64,000 bases of DNA from Deuterostichococcus epilithicus (GCA_033439295.1 JAVTLE010000016.1:2170001-2234000), one strand, 5' to 3'; positions 21,752 through 34,370 are shown, counted from the stretch's first letter. Translations and numbers: made by a program. The notes: generated by a model from the letters alone, not told the origin.

Positions 21752-23600
21752 CTACTTCGTTGCCAGCAGCTGCAGGACCCTGTGCAACAGCGCCTCTGCC
21801 GTATCCTTTCGCTGCCGCTGGCTGGCGGCCAGCTCCCCAGCAGCGGCGACCCTGATGTCGACCGTCTCCCCGCACCTAGGAGTGCGCCCGCTTGGAAGCG
21901 CGCCCCTGCTCTGCAAGCCGGTCGTCTGCAGCGGCCAGGCGGCTGCTCAGCCTGTCTGCCCTGCACTCCTCACCGCTGCCCAGCGGAGCGCCGCCGCCAG
22001 CGCCGTCTTCATGGTGGCCATCACAGCGTCGGCGGCCTGCTCCGTCTGCTTGCCCGCCGCTTGGTCGGCCGCCTGGGCGGCTCTCTGACATTCTGCGTCC
22101 TCCCGGGCCTGCCGCAGCTGCCGTGTCAGCTCTGCCGCCATGGCCTCTGCCGCCTGCATCGTTCGAAGCGCAGCGGCAGCAGCAGCTCTCTGGCCATCTG
22201 CGTCCTCCCGGGCCAGCCGCAGCTTCCGTGTCAGCTCTGCCGCCGTGGCCTGTTCCGCCTCAGCGGCCTCCTCCGTGTCCGCTAGCGCCGCCTTGTTGCG
22301 GCGAGCTCCTTGGCTGCCGCCTGCGTTGTGCGGAGGGCAGCGGCAGCGGCTTTCAGGGCAGTGGCTCCCAGGGCAGCGGCTCTCTGGCATTCCACGTCCT
22401 CCCGAGCCTGCCGAAGCTGCCGCATCAGCTCTGCCGCCTGGAGCTTGGAGTCCGCCAGGTCCTGCAGGCGGCGGCCCAGCAGGTCAGCACAGGGACAGCT
22501 GTGCACGGCCCGCACTTCGGATGCATGCAACTGCCAAATGCGATGATCGGCGGGATCCCAAGCTCCATTTCCGTTATGGCACTGCCAACACCGCCACCCA
22601 ACCCCACCATGGTCAATCAACAAAGCAGGCAACAGGTGGGAAATGGCAACCTGACACCTTGACCCAGATACTACAACACTCAAGTCCTCACTCCATGCCG
22701 TCGCAAGATAAGAACACACGCTACCAGTGCCGGTTGCTGGCAGGTTGCATGAGTGTTTGGGTCTGGGACGCACAGCTGCAGATTGCCGCCGCTTTCTCAG
22801 CCAGCGCCTGCGCCTGAGCAATGGCCGCGCCCATGGCGGCTGCCGTGCCGGCAGACCAAGCACAGCGGCACTCACAGGATTCATGTGATTCAGGAAGGCT
22901 CTCGGGTATTATTCTTCCTTTTAATAATGTTTTCACAAGTACGACGCACGTGTGACGCTGCCACGAGGTGCCTTTGGTCGGCTGGCCACCACCCGGCTGC
23001 TGTGAAGGGCCACCAGCCTCACGCGCAGCACCGATGCTGCAGGTCGGTAAGTCCTGCGGCCGCTGCCATGGCTCCTGCAGCCACCGCCGTTGCTGCCGCC
23101 GCCCCTGCTTCTGCTGCTGCCGCGGCTGCTGCTCCTGCAGCTGCCTTCACTTCTGCTGTTGCTGCAGCTGCATCTGGCTGCTGTGATGGCTGTGCGCACA
23201 CTTTGCCACCATTGCTGCATCTGCTCCCATCAGCGGCAGCGCCATCGGCAAGGTTGCCTTTGCCGGTGCCGCCACTGCTGCCAACCCAACTGTCCCTGTG
23301 CTCCAGGACGAGGCAATGCATGTCGTCTGGCTCCGCCGGCGGCATCCGCTGATCCGCTGCCATTGCCGCTTCCGTGGCTGGCACTGCCTGTGCAGCTGAT
23401 GCTACCGTTGCGGATGCTGTTGGCGCCAGCACGACTGCAGCGTTGCCAGCTGCTGTTGCGACGGCCATGTCAGCCGTTGGTGGCATTCCAGGATGTGCCG
23501 TCCACATGGCATTCGAGAGCAGCTCGCCTGCCGCTGGCGCTGCCACCAGCTGTTCAGCAGCACCGTCGGCTCCTGGAGGCAGGGAGCGGGCCTCGTGCAT
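21752..23600 (-). CDS. Ala-rich coiled-coil protein with a frame break
   Basis: A minus-strand Ala-rich N-terminal exon starts near 23600 (MHEARSLPPGADGAAEQLV). Further exons near 22.8 kb (GTAAAMGAAIAQAQALAEKA) and 22.62-22.30 kb (HASEVRAVHSCPCADLLGRR) lead into a coiled coil with three copies of a heptad-like block: AAELMRQLRQAREDVECQRA, AAELTRKLRLAREDADGQRA and AAELTRQLRQAREDAECQRA. The C-terminus reads GELAASQRQRKDTAEALLHR and ends at TAG 21752-21754, reached through a likely short intron with a GTGAGG donor near 21965. Between the first and second block the frame shifts at about 22292-22302 while the coiled-coil sequence continues, so there is either a sequencing slip or a real disabling change. 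No enzyme domain is seen. Possibly structural or a partner of the neighbouring chromatin genes, but this is only positional. Confidence 0.45.
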
Positions 23601-23738
23601 TGCCCAGGGACGGATTCCTTGTCCTGCATTGCAACGTCACAGCCGCTTTACAAACTCTACACCAAAGGATTGCAGGGATGCCCGTGACGTTGCAGCGACG
23701 GAGGCTGGCACCGCGACTGTCTCTTTCGGCAGATCCGT

Positions 23739-24400
23739 GTATGCTGGCCACAATCGTGCGCACCCAAAAGCCGAGAGAGAGAGAGATATCAGAGGATGGG
23801 TTGCAAGTTCATGGACATGCCCCATTTGGCGTGCATGTAAATGATCGGTCTGGCAGAGGTTGGCAAATTCGACGTGTGGATGCAGTGTCCGGTGATGGAT
23901 TGAGCATCACAATGCCAGGCGTGTGCAGGCGCCTGCCACCTGCTCACCTGGGCGGACTTGTGGGACACTTCACCAGCACACAGGATTTCCAAGCCGGCGC
24001 CCTGACGCCCGCAAGCCTCGCCAGCGACGATATCGCGGCGATTTCTGTGATCCGAGTACGGCAGCGCGAGTTTGCGTGCATCAACGATGCAACGTCCATC
24101 AGGGTGCCGGAGATCAGGATCTCCAACGACACGACATGCTCCGAGCACGTGATACTGGCGGACTCAGTGGCGTCCAAACTGAAGTTTGTAGGCACTGTCC
24201 CTGAAGAAGAACAACCCGGAAGTCGGACGATTGAAATGAACTTATACGGGGACGATGAGGCACGGACACAGCAAAAGTACCTGGTCTGGGGAGCTGGCCT
24301 GCAAACCAGAGTGGACGCAGTTTACAAGGTGGAAAGCAGTGGCACCCAGCCACGCTTGCAAAGCATCTGTTACCACAGCCGTACCACAGCCTCGTGGTAA
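23739..24400 (+). CDS. Uncharacterised single-exon ORF (220 residues)
   Basis: Open from ATG 23739 to TAA 24400 without introns. The sequence is low in repeats and has a balanced, globular look, unlike neighbouring proteins: GRGWQIRRVDAVSGDGLSIT, DDIAAISVIRVRQREFACIN, LVWGAGLQTRVDAVYKVESS. It is less GC-rich than its neighbours. It lies 138 bp from the divergent coiled-coil gene and converges on the B3-SET gene. I do not recognise a family. The frame extends further upstream, but that part is antisense to the Ala-rich exon of the neighbour. It could be a non-conserved ORF; confidence is limited. Confidence 0.35.
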
Positions 24401-24597
24401 CCGACTGCACGGCTCCGATTCGACAAAACCTGTCAACATCTCAGGTTCAACCCAGGTCGGGATCTTGTTGAAAATTTGCTGTGTACTTCACGCCCGTAAC
24501 CGGCAAGTGTTGCTGGGGCCGCTGGAGCTGCCATCGGGCCTGCGTTCCAGAGTACTTGCCCTGAGACCTCGGAATGCAGGCACGCCAGCGCAGCGCG

Positions 24598-27500
24598 TCA
24601 GCACGTCCAGCCGCGGCAGAAGGGCGAAAAGCAGAGGCACTCCTTCATGCCCCTCATGCGGCGGGCCTCCGCCGCGCTGATGCGTTCCATGTCCCGCTCC
24701 ACCTGGTAGTCGATCACCAGTTCTTCACCCTCGTGCACGCGCCGCGTGGTCATGAACAGCAGCCGCGGCGGCGCGCCTGGGTCCAGAGACACTGGCCACG
24801 ACACCATGTTGCTGCCGCTGCACGAGTGGTTGAGGAACCTGCGCAGGAGCACGCTATCTGAAGGCTGCTGCAGTGCATCTGTGACAGCAAGCACCAACGA
24901 GGCAGCCATGTCAACGACCGAGCTGCTTGGCACTGACAGAGTCAACGTGTTTCGATCATTGCATGGCACCTTCTGAACTGCGCAATGGTGTGCGGTTTCA
25001 ATGCTGCCCGATCCAACCCCGAGCATGCATCTACAGTTGTTCCTGAAGTCCCTGCCACGGCATTGCAAGGTCTAGAGGATGACCGGCACCTGCTGATGTT
25101 GCCCAAGTGACGGGCATCAAGGGCGGTCTTGTCGCCGCCGGCCGCCGCGACGCCCGCTGCGTCGCCGCCGCCTGGTCCATCGTGACCCTTCAGCATCTGC
25201 ATGTAGCAGCGCGGCTCCCGCGCTGCGGCTGCCGCAGCCTCGCGGCTCTTGCGTTCCGCGTCCGTCAGCAGCTCTCCTGCACATGGAAACCATCTTGCTT
25301 GATTGCAACTCAGCTATGCCCAGTCTTCTACCCCTTCAGCTGCCAAAGTCGTGGTTTCAGACTCACGGCGTCATCACAATGTGCACTTTAGCAGTGCAGA
25401 TCTTCGGGAAACAACTTCGCACCAGCCCGGTGCTTCTGTGCCAACTTCTTCAGGCAGCAGGCGCACTTGAGATGCACGAGACCCGTCCAGAGAGTCTTTG
25501 CTTACCTACGAACTCAAACACGTAGACCCCTGCAGGCAGCGGCTCCAGCGCAAACACGCCGGCGCCGATGGGCGCCCGGTCGCCGTTACACAGGCCCACC
25601 CACACATTGTACTGACAGCCATATGCCAGCACCGCTAGGGGGCTGCCGCGCTGCGGCGGCTCCATCTCTGCCGCCGCCGTCGCTGGCGCCGCTGCCGCCG
25701 CCGCTCCGCCGTAAAGCACCAGGCTTGCCAGCGTGTTGATGCGCGCCGACTTGTACCGCCAGCTGGGGAACAAGAGACCCAGCTCCAGATACACGCGCGG
25801 CTCCGGGTTGTCAGCAGCAGCCAGCGCAGCCTCAGTCGGCAGCACAGGGGCGGCTGCACACAGCATGTGGCCGAAGGTTGGCGGGCTTCGCAAGTCCCCT
25901 GGGTCTGCAAAAGCAGCAAGCCGCTTCCGAAGCAACTGTGCAGTATGCCCTCGCAAGCGTCCAGCACTGCAGAAGAGCATCTGTGCATAATGCGTCCTCT
26001 TGATTGAAGAGGGATGGCTGCTGTCTGGAGGTTGAGGGACGCTTGGTGTGCCAGTCACACCTTCGTTGCGGACTGCGGCTGCGAGTGCTTCCGCCTGGTC
26101 GAGGCTGTTGAGTGGCATGCCCGGGTCGACGACTTGCCCTGTGCATTGCGACAGCACGAGAGCTCGTCTGGCATCTTGAGCATGAGCCAATTTACATGGC
26201 AAGTGATCAGCTGGCGGCATGCAGCGATGGGGCTCGGCAGGAGGCTTGCACATCCATGTAAGCTGACTCATGGGCCACAGATACCACCACTGGTAGGACA
26301 GTCAAAGCAGAAGCACCTGCTGAGGAGCCCTGCTGCATCGCGGCATCTGCTCCAGCGGCAGCGCTCCCTGGGGCTGCAGGGGCCGGAGGCTCCGGCGCTG
26401 GCTGCGGCGGCAGCTGTGCCAGTTTACCGTCCGACGCCCGCCCCCTGCTTCTCCCTCGGACTTCCGGCGGCCTGCAGACAAATTTTGACCGGTCCAGCTC
26501 TCGCGAATACGCAGCTCTGGAAAACATGCCCTTCCACTAGCAAGGAAGTCCCACCGGTTTTTCTTTCGTGTAACGTTGCCACACGAAGCACAGCCAGGGA
26601 ACACCGAGTCGGACTCGGCATCTTCTGGCATAGCAGTGGTGATTGCGTTACGAGAGCAGGCCCAAAGGAGAGTTGCAGGCTCAGGCTTACCTGCAGGGCG
26701 GAGCATCGCTGCCAGCTGACTGATGTGCATCCTGCGGCAGGGCGGCATAGACGCCGGCGCTGTCCGCCAGCAGTGCCGCCAGCTCGCGGCTCAGGCGCTG
26801 CCGCTTGGCGGGCGGCTTCGGCCATGCCTGAGGCACCACAGCAGTCGCATCAGCGGTGTGGTGCGAGACTGATGAGGTACTTGACACCGTTGAAAACTGG
26901 TATGCCAGAGAGGACTCGAATAGGGTGCCCCTCTCCCCTCTTTACTTTTCGAGGCGCCTGATGATGCACCACAGAGTTCTGCAATCCGAAGTGATCAGGC
27001 TGGTTCTGCACAGCTGGGGTACAGGACGGCACCTGAGACCGCTGCGCCCGCTTGCTGCTGCGTGACTGGCTGGCCGCTGTGAACCTGCCAGAGGCTGACC
27101 TCTGCTTTGCCGCCGGGCTGCTGGCATCAGAGGGACCGGCGGCAGCTGCCCCGCCGCCAGGCTTCCGCGGCGGAGGCTGCAGCGGTCCCGCGACTGTGCC
27201 GCTAGCCCTGCCGCCTGCCCTGACTGGACCGGACCTGCTTGCGTCGGCCGCGACCGCCGTCGGCGCTACTGCTGTTGTGGCTGACGTCCTCGGGGCTGCA
27301 GAGCTGCCGAGCCGGCAGCTGTGCTGTGCGGTCCTCTCTGCCAGCATGCGTGAGCCAGGATGCCCTGCAAGAGGCACGTTGGTTGTAGCATCAGCCATTA
27401 GACTCTTGAGATGACAAGGAGAGGCAGTCAGGCTTCGATCTTCCACATATGCAGAGCCAACTCACTGATCCGCGATTGCAATTGGGCATTGAAGTAAAGA

Positions 27501-30500
27501 TCTGCCGAACGAACAGGAGAAACACTCTGAATTGCAGACTAGGAAAAGAGCGCGAGCAGATTTGCACCGTTGACTGCCCAGATGCAGGTCGGTGCTGGTG
27601 TCCATGCGCGTCACCGCCAGGATGTTGCCGGGCCCCACGTCGAGCGCGGTGGCCAGCCTGCGCCAGTCTGCAGGCCGCACCGCGCCGCTGCCGGGCTCAA
27701 AGCGCATCAGAACCGCCAGCTCGCTGCCGCCGCCGTCTGCCGCCCACTTGGGGAGCAGAACCCGGCAGCGCGCCGGCCATGTCGTCGTCGCCGGCGATGC
27801 CGCCGCCGCTGCCGGCGACCTCGTGTCTGGCGGCGGGTACAGCAGCCGCATGAGACAGGGCGGCAGCTCCAGCGCCGCCTCGTCCCGCACCACGATGCAG
27901 GCGGTCACAGAGCCGGTGACGTGCGTCTGCGCTGGCGGCTGCCTCCGCCCGCCGCCGGCGCCGCCACGCCGCCGCTTGCCGGCGGACGCCACCGCCGCCT
28001 CCGGTCTGCCGGCGCCCGGGGCCTGCCCGGCCGCGGCTGCCGCCGCCGCTGCTTGCGCCGCCGTAGCAGTGCGCGCGATGTGCACTCGGCCCGGGGCGGC
28101 AAGGTTGCTGCGCAGACGTATTGTGTCACCCGCCTCCAGGCTCAGGGCCGACCACACCGCTGCCCAGCCGCCCTGGAGCACGGCGCTGCGGCGGCCGGGG
28201 CGCTGCTCCAGGCTCAATTCAAACTCGCGGCGCTGCGGGCTGTCGGCCACGAGCGTGAGCCGCGGCGGTGGTGGCGCGTCGCCGAGCAGCCGCTTTGCTG
28301 CGGGCGGGGGAACGCGCAGGCGTCGCCGGTCGCCGCTGCTGATGTCTAGATAGACGGTCCTCAGCCTCGGTGTCGTCTGCAAGTTCGAAATGTTTCCATG
28401 AGGTGAATGCACATTGGCTGGCAGCAAAGGGCAGGAGGACTCTGCCTACCAGACATGCACGCCTGGCTACATATGACTGTCACCGCTGGCAGCCAGCCTG
28501 GGGTGAGCGCATGTTGTGCACAAGCGAAATGGTGCCAGGTCAGAAACCCCACGAAGCCTTGTCTGAATGCAAGCAGATGTAGCAGCCGATTCACCACCGC
28601 TGATTCAGCATCCAGAGCATGCCTGTCACCGGGAGGCTGTCACCTCCCGGGCAGTGCTATGGGTGTCACATGGGTGCACGCCTCTACTCCTGTTGCCTGC
28701 AGCAAGGGTCACCTGAGAGGCAGACAGCTTAGCAATGTGCAGCATGTCGCGGGCGGCGCCTGTTGTCAGCCGGATGCGATCGCCAGCCTGCCATGCACAT
28801 AAGACATGCTTCAAGGTCGCAAGACAGCAGGAGACTCCTGAGGTCCGTCACCACGACAAGCAGCACAGCACTAATCCACTTGCACAGCGCGAAGATGTCC
28901 CAAGCGAGGCGTGCAAGTTTGCCAGATAGGCTTCCAGACAGGGACAAGAGGCCAGGTTGCAGTTGGGCTCGCGACTGTGGCGTGAGGCACGGTGCATGAG
29001 CATGCCTGTAGGTCGAGAGCTCGACGCAGCGCCGGCCAGCCCTTGTGGAGCCGCAGTCCGCCATTGCGGACGACATTGCTGATACAGTAGGGCGGGTCGC
29101 TGCAGCCTTCCGCCGTGAGGTGCAGCTGCTGGAGGTCGGCCCCCCCGCCAAACAGCTGCGCGGCGGCGGTGGCGGGGATGTACCCATAAGTCTTGACCCA
29201 GCCGCCGAGCAGCACAGTTGCGCTGACCGGCTCCGCAGGCCCGTCCTGTGGGGAGAGACCGGGCAATCAGAAGGTATCTTCCGAGGCTAGCGAAGATGAG
29301 CAGTCTTGCCTGCCGGCAATGTGCATCAGGTGAGAGGCGTTGAGACTTCAGGGTTTGGGGTTCAGGATTTAATTCACGGCTCGCCCCCTCAGCCGTGATC
29401 CAACACGGTGATTCAACACGGATCCGACGCCCTCTGTGCCCGGGCCATGCTGCGGCTGAGCAAGATGGCACAGGAAGTCCTGTAGCCTGCGGCAGTGTGC
29501 ACGTGACGGAATCCACGCCTGACCTGGGCCTTCCGTACATGGTGGACACTGATCTCAACCTCTCCCGCAGCGTCCGCAGCGTCAGCAGCTGTGGCCCGTC
29601 CTGAGCTCGGCGCTGACGGCAGCGCCACCTCCGCCGCCGCCGCCTCTGCAGTTGCCTCTATGGCCGCCGCTGCCTCTGCTTCGGCTTCTGCCGCTGCTGC
29701 CTGTGCAGCTGCCTGTGCCGCCGCCGCCGCCGCCGCCGCTGCAGCCTCTGCCTGCGCCGCCTCGGTTGCTGCTGCCTCTGCCGCCACCTCCATTGCAGCT
29801 GCCTCTGCCGTTGCCTCTGACGCCGCTGCTCGTGCAGCTGCCTCTGCCGCCACCTGCGATGCTGCTGCCTCGGTCGCCGCAGCCTCGGTCGCCGCTACCT
29901 CTGCCTGCGCCACCTCTGCGGCTGCTGTCTCTGCCGCTGCCTCTGCCGCCGCCGTCTCTGCTGCCCCTGCCGCTGACAGCTTGGCGATTGACACGCGCCC
30001 GGTCGCCAGGTCACCTGTCAGCTGCACCTCGTTGCCAGGCCGCAAGTCGAGCACCCGCCACAGGAGTGGCCAGCCGCGAGTGGCGATGACGCTCCCTGGG
30101 CTGGTCTGGGGGTGGCTGCAGCCGACTTCAAGTTCCAGGTCGAGATCTGTAGCGGTAAAGACCACTGTGGCGGGCAGCGGCCTAACGCCCAGCAGCTGCA
30201 TTGTCGCGGGTACAGGAATGAGCAGATAGCCAGAGCTGTTGTTCAGTGTGACAGCCACGCTGGGCAGACCGCCAGGGGACACCTGTGCAGGCACCAGAGC
30301 AAAATTTTGTTGAGCAAACAGTGCGTCACAAGGCAAGGCACAATCGAATCGGATGCAGAACAGCAGACCACACACCGGCTGTGACAGCAAAGGGACAATG
30401 CCGCTATGACTGCTATGCCGTGACAACGGATTAGTACTCCAGGGAAGGTTCGATTGCTGAGCACTGAGGTGGCTCACCCGGCTCCGGGCCTGCCGCCGCC

Positions 30501-33422
30501 ATGGATCACCACAGGCTGCCCTGGCCGCAGCCTTCATCGCTGCCTGTCTCGCCACTTTGGCCGCCGCTGCTGCTGCACCCTCCAGCTGTTTGGCCGTCCT
30601 CTCGCGCTTGCGGCGCAGCGAGCGAGTGCCAGTGGCAGCAGACCACGGCAGCTCGGCACCAGTCGATGGTGCTGCTGCCACTGCTGCCTCTTCTTGCGCC
30701 GCCTGTGCCGCTGCTGCCTCCGTCGCCGCCTCCGCTGCCTCACGCGTCGCCAGCTTGGCAATTGACACGCGCCCCGTCGCCAAGTCACCTGTCAGCTGCA
30801 CCTGATTGCCAGGCTGCAGGTGCAGCGCCCGCTGCAACAGTCGCCAGCCGCGAATAGCGCTGACACTGAGGCTCTTGGAGCGGTGGCTGCAGCCGACATC
30901 AAACTCCAGGCCGAGATCTGTGGATGTGAAGACCACTGTGGCGGGCAGCGGCCGGATGCCCAGCAGCTGAGCTGTCTCGGGTGCAGGAATGAGCAGGCAT
31001 TGGGCGATACTTCTGTTGAGTGTGATGACTGCGCTGGGCACACCGCCGGACGCCTGCATGGGCGTCACAGCAATTCCGTCAACAGCCACCATGTCGCTTG
31101 CGGGCAAGCGCTATTGGGTTGGATGCAGCAGGGGACGCAGCAAGATCTCGTGTCAGGGTATGACGGCAGAGGGAGACACTGGAGAACGGATTGCAGCACG
31201 ACGACAGCACATTTGATTCCCATGCAGTCTTAAGTGCTCAATACGAAGGAGGAAGGAACGCAGCGATTCAGGAGCGAGAATACTCACCCGGGTGGCGGCC
31301 TGCCAGTGTGCGCCACGGGCTGCCTTGTCCACAGCGCGTGCCGCCTGTTCCACCACTTTGGCCGCCGCTGCTGATGCCCCCTCCAGCTGCTTGACCGTCC
31401 TCTGGCGCTTGCGGCGCGGCGAGCGAGTGAGGGAAGCAATAGGTCCTGGCAGCTGGGCACCTGTCGGCGCCGCTGCTGCCCTGCGTGGCTGCACAGGCGC
31501 CTCTGTGGTCTTGCGCTTGCGCGACAGCGGCTCAGCAGCTGCCAGGTTGACAATGTCGCCGATGCTGCCTGCGGCGCTGCCGCCACCGCCGTCGCCGCCA
31601 CCGCCGTCGCCGTCGCTGCTACCGCCGGCGCTGCCTCCGCCGCCGCTGCCGCCGCTGCTGCCGCCATCGTCTACGGCAGGGCGCCCACGGCCGGTGACCC
31701 AGGTGCGGATGTCGCAGCAGCCGGCGGCGCTCTTCTTCGTTGTCTGCCGCTTGGCAGGGGAGCCACCGAAAGGCATGTGCATGTCCTGGCAGCGCCGCTC
31801 CGGGCTCAGGAACGCCCTGGCGGCCACTGACGGCCCCGCCTGTGCGCGAGCGGCCAGAGAGATCTTGGCAAAACACAAACAGATCACAGGGTGCATGTAG
31901 TTCCTCCAAAAAGCGAAGTTCGTGTTGCCTTGGCGCTTGACCAGGCTGCAATACAATGCAACACCACAGCTGTCATGCCGCGTGCTGGCAACGCCACACA
32001 TGCCAGGCGCGACCACATGACACCAACTCCCATGTGCTGCTAGCACATGCACCACCTGCTGGACGATGTCGGCGTCTCCTGGTGCGCCTGTCGGCCCTGC
32101 TGCGTCCGCCTCAGCCGCTGCAGGCTCATGTGCATCCGCCGCTGGTGTCATCGCCCCGCAACCAGCCCGCGCCGCTGTGCCGCCTGCTTCTGGGCCCGCA
32201 CGCGTGAGCCCCGCCTCGGCATCTCGCAGTGCTATGTCGAGTCCCGCTTGGGGGGCCTGCCGCGCCGCCGCTGCGATTGCCGGGTTGTCATCCGGCGCTG
32301 GCGCTGCTGTCTCATCTGACGCGCCGCTGTGGGCTTGCGCCGCCTTTGGCCCGGCTGCCACCGCCACAGGCACCGCCTCGGTGTGTGCTTCAGAAGCCGC
32401 TGCACCCTGCCCTGAGCCGCCGGGCGCTGCGGTGTGCTCCGCCTGGTCGGCCGGATCCGCGGCTGCTCTTGGACAGGCTGCTTCCGGTCCCATGCTGGCG
32501 CCCGCTCCTGCCTCGGCACCGGCAGGGTGCTCGACAGCGGATGTGCGTGCCAAGTCTGGCGTTGCTTCCGGATCGCACGACAGAGTGCTGGCAGCGCTGC
32601 CGGAGCTGGCAGGCGCTGCAGCCGCCGTCACCACCACCGCTGCTTCTGCTGCCACTTCGCCTGCTGCAGCCGGCTCACACGACTGTGTACACGCGGTGTC
32701 GGCCTGCAAACCCCGGATTTGTGATCAGGAAGGCCTGCTTGGCAATGCTCATGCAGACACTGCGACTCACGATTAGCACATCTGGGCAGGTGCACGACTG
32801 CAACGCATCTGCTCTTAGAGTTCAAAGTGCAAGCCGCTCTGCATCTGTGGGACATTTGGCAGTGGGGAGGGGTCTGCATCGCCGCACGCACCTTTTGTAG
32901 ACTCTGCAGAGATTGCCAGAAGCACATTTGCCGCTGGCGTTGTGCCGCCATTTGGTCGCCCGGTGCAGGGTTGCATTGCGCAGCGCTTGGCTGCTTGCTG
33001 CACATGCCGCTGTCGCCGGCGCCAGTCCCTTCAGCCGGCATGCTATCGGGTTCACCCTCTTCGTTGCTGTGGCCTCTGCTGTCACCGCTCATGCAACCAG
33101 CGCTAGACTGCGATGTATGCTTGCCCGCCGCCGGCACTGCCGCTGCCGCCAACAATGCCAGTGACTTGGGACCCAATGGCACGGCGGCTGCCGGCTCCGG
33201 CCTGCCTGCGCCCTCGGCAGCGGCTGGTATGGAGGCTACTTCGGCTTTTGGTAGGCTGACGGCCTCCTCTTCGGTTTGGTTGGTCGCCAGTTCAGCTGCT
33301 GCCGCCGCTGCCTCCGCGGCATGCGGTCCTGGTGTGTGGCCTTCTAATACGGTCTGGCTACGGAGGTCATCAATTCGCCTCAAAATTCGCTCCATCACAC
33401 CGCCGGCCGTCGCCTCCTCCAT
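24598..33422 (-). CDS. B3-repeat / SET-domain fusion protein (putative lysine methyltransferase)
   Basis: Exons with consistent phase 0 joins: 33422-32892 (helical start MERILRRIDDLRSQTV), 32703-32056, 31839-31288 (module AGPSVAARAFLSPERR to GCCDIRTWVTG, then RKRQRTVKQLEG), 31053-30478, 30282-29524, 29245-29006, 28787-28713, 28376 to about 27570, less certain exons over 27.45-26.2 kb (NLS-like KPPAKRQRLS), up to 25506, then 25276-25090 and 24838-24598. Five B3-like repeats: LLIPAPETAQLLGI with GWRLLQRALHLQPGNQVQL; LLIPVPATMQLLGV with GWPLLWRVLDLRPGNEVQL; GYIPATAAAQLFGG with GWPALRRALDLQ-AGDRIRL; LRVPPPAAKRLLG with GWAAVWSALSLEAGDTIRL; RVLLPKWAADG with DWRRLATALDVGPGNILAV. The SET core reads GAGVFALEPLPAGVYVFEFV, GELLTDAERK, ALDARHLGNISRFLNHSC, GEELVIDY and a C-rich tail CLCFSPFCRGWTC, so the catalytic signatures are present. 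Expected role: nuclear DNA-targeted histone or protein lysine methylation. Confidence 0.75.
29600..29960 (-). repeat. Ala/Glu-rich helical linker in the B3-SET gene
   Basis: Between the second and third B3-like repeats, about 115 residues consist almost wholly of Ala, Glu, Thr and Gln (for example AAEVAQAEVAATEAAATEAA). This predicts a long helix or a low-complexity spacer. The opposite strand is also open here for 212 codons as a consequence of the codon bias. Confidence 0.6.
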
Positions 33423-34370
33423 GCTGAGCCGGGCTCAGATCGTGCACTTCGTGTCCGCGATCAGAAGCCGTTCTTGTGTTGAAACGATTGCTGATGAGCT
33501 TGACATGCACTTTATGGCTGTATGACCTTGTTTGTTGCAAACTGCGCGTCGAGGAGTGCAGCATACCTTACCTTTGTGTCAAGAGGGGTTCTTGAAGGCA
33601 CTGCCAAGCTGGCGAACGATCGCCGGAAATTGTCCATTGCTCTTTGCTGCCTTATCGAAGAGCCCATTGGCAAAATATGACTCTGGTGGACTGCGTGGAT
33701 GGAGACGCGCTTCGATCTATCGTGCGACGGCATAGTCCGCGCACAGCTTTTCGTCCCGTGCGTCACAATGCAGATGGATGCGGCTGGCCAAATGTAACGG
33801 GGCAAGGACGGCCTTTACACGAGTACGAGTAGCCACTGCCGCTGCCTGGAGAGGGCTCAGCTTGTGCCTGTTATTGTTAGCAAGCGCCACTCTTGCCCCT
33901 TTGGGTGTCGGACAACACGTGCCGAGAGTTTGCCGCAGATGAACCAACAGGCGGTGCCCGGCAAATGATTGCACACAATTCAGAGAACCAGCTGACCCAG
34001 AAAATTAGAGACAGAACACCCATTTCATAAAGAGCAAGAAGCAAAAATTCGAAAGTCGGTCTGCTTCCCACGCACAGCGCCAAGCAAGCTAGGCGCCCAT
34101 ACAAGGCTCCAGACTCACTGGAAGGAGCTACTTTTATACACGACTCAACATAGAAGAGCTGTTCACACACTCTTGAAGTCACAAACGAAGCAGAAGTTGC
34201 AGAGGTTAGCCGCAGCACTACCTAAGGAGGCCGCGTCGTCGCAATGACGCGCCAATCCTTTGATAGCGCTCTGAATTCGTCAACGGTATGAGGTGTAGCC
34301 GAATACACCAGCACTCCATAACCCTGAGTGTAGTCCTCGCCGCTCTGCTGCGTGTCCTATATCTGCAAAT
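33423..34370. other. Region between bZIP gene end and B3-SET gene start
   Basis: Mostly without supported coding sequence. One minus-strand candidate exon, 33667-33572, begins with ATG, reads MGSSIRQQRAMDNFRRSFAS and ends at a strong GTAAGG donor after 32 codons. Its phase does not fit a direct join to Met 33422, so it may be a 5' exon with an unseen partner or chance. The rest (33.7-34.37 kb) shows nothing clear. Confidence 0.3.

Noticed and set aside
23090-23738. Upstream extension of the 23.7-24.4 kb plus ORF
   Set aside because: This part reads as Leu/Pro/Arg low complexity and mirrors the Ala-rich exon of the opposite gene; only the part from 23739 looks globular.
29591-30229. 212-codon plus-strand Ala-rich ORF
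   Set aside because: It is antisense to the Ala/Glu linker and second B3-like repeat of the B3-SET gene; GC-rich codon bias opens the opposite frame. It has no splice logic or domain.
32066-32776. 236-codon plus-strand ORF
   Set aside because: Antisense to exon 32703-32056 of the B3-SET gene, which joins in phase 0 on both sides.
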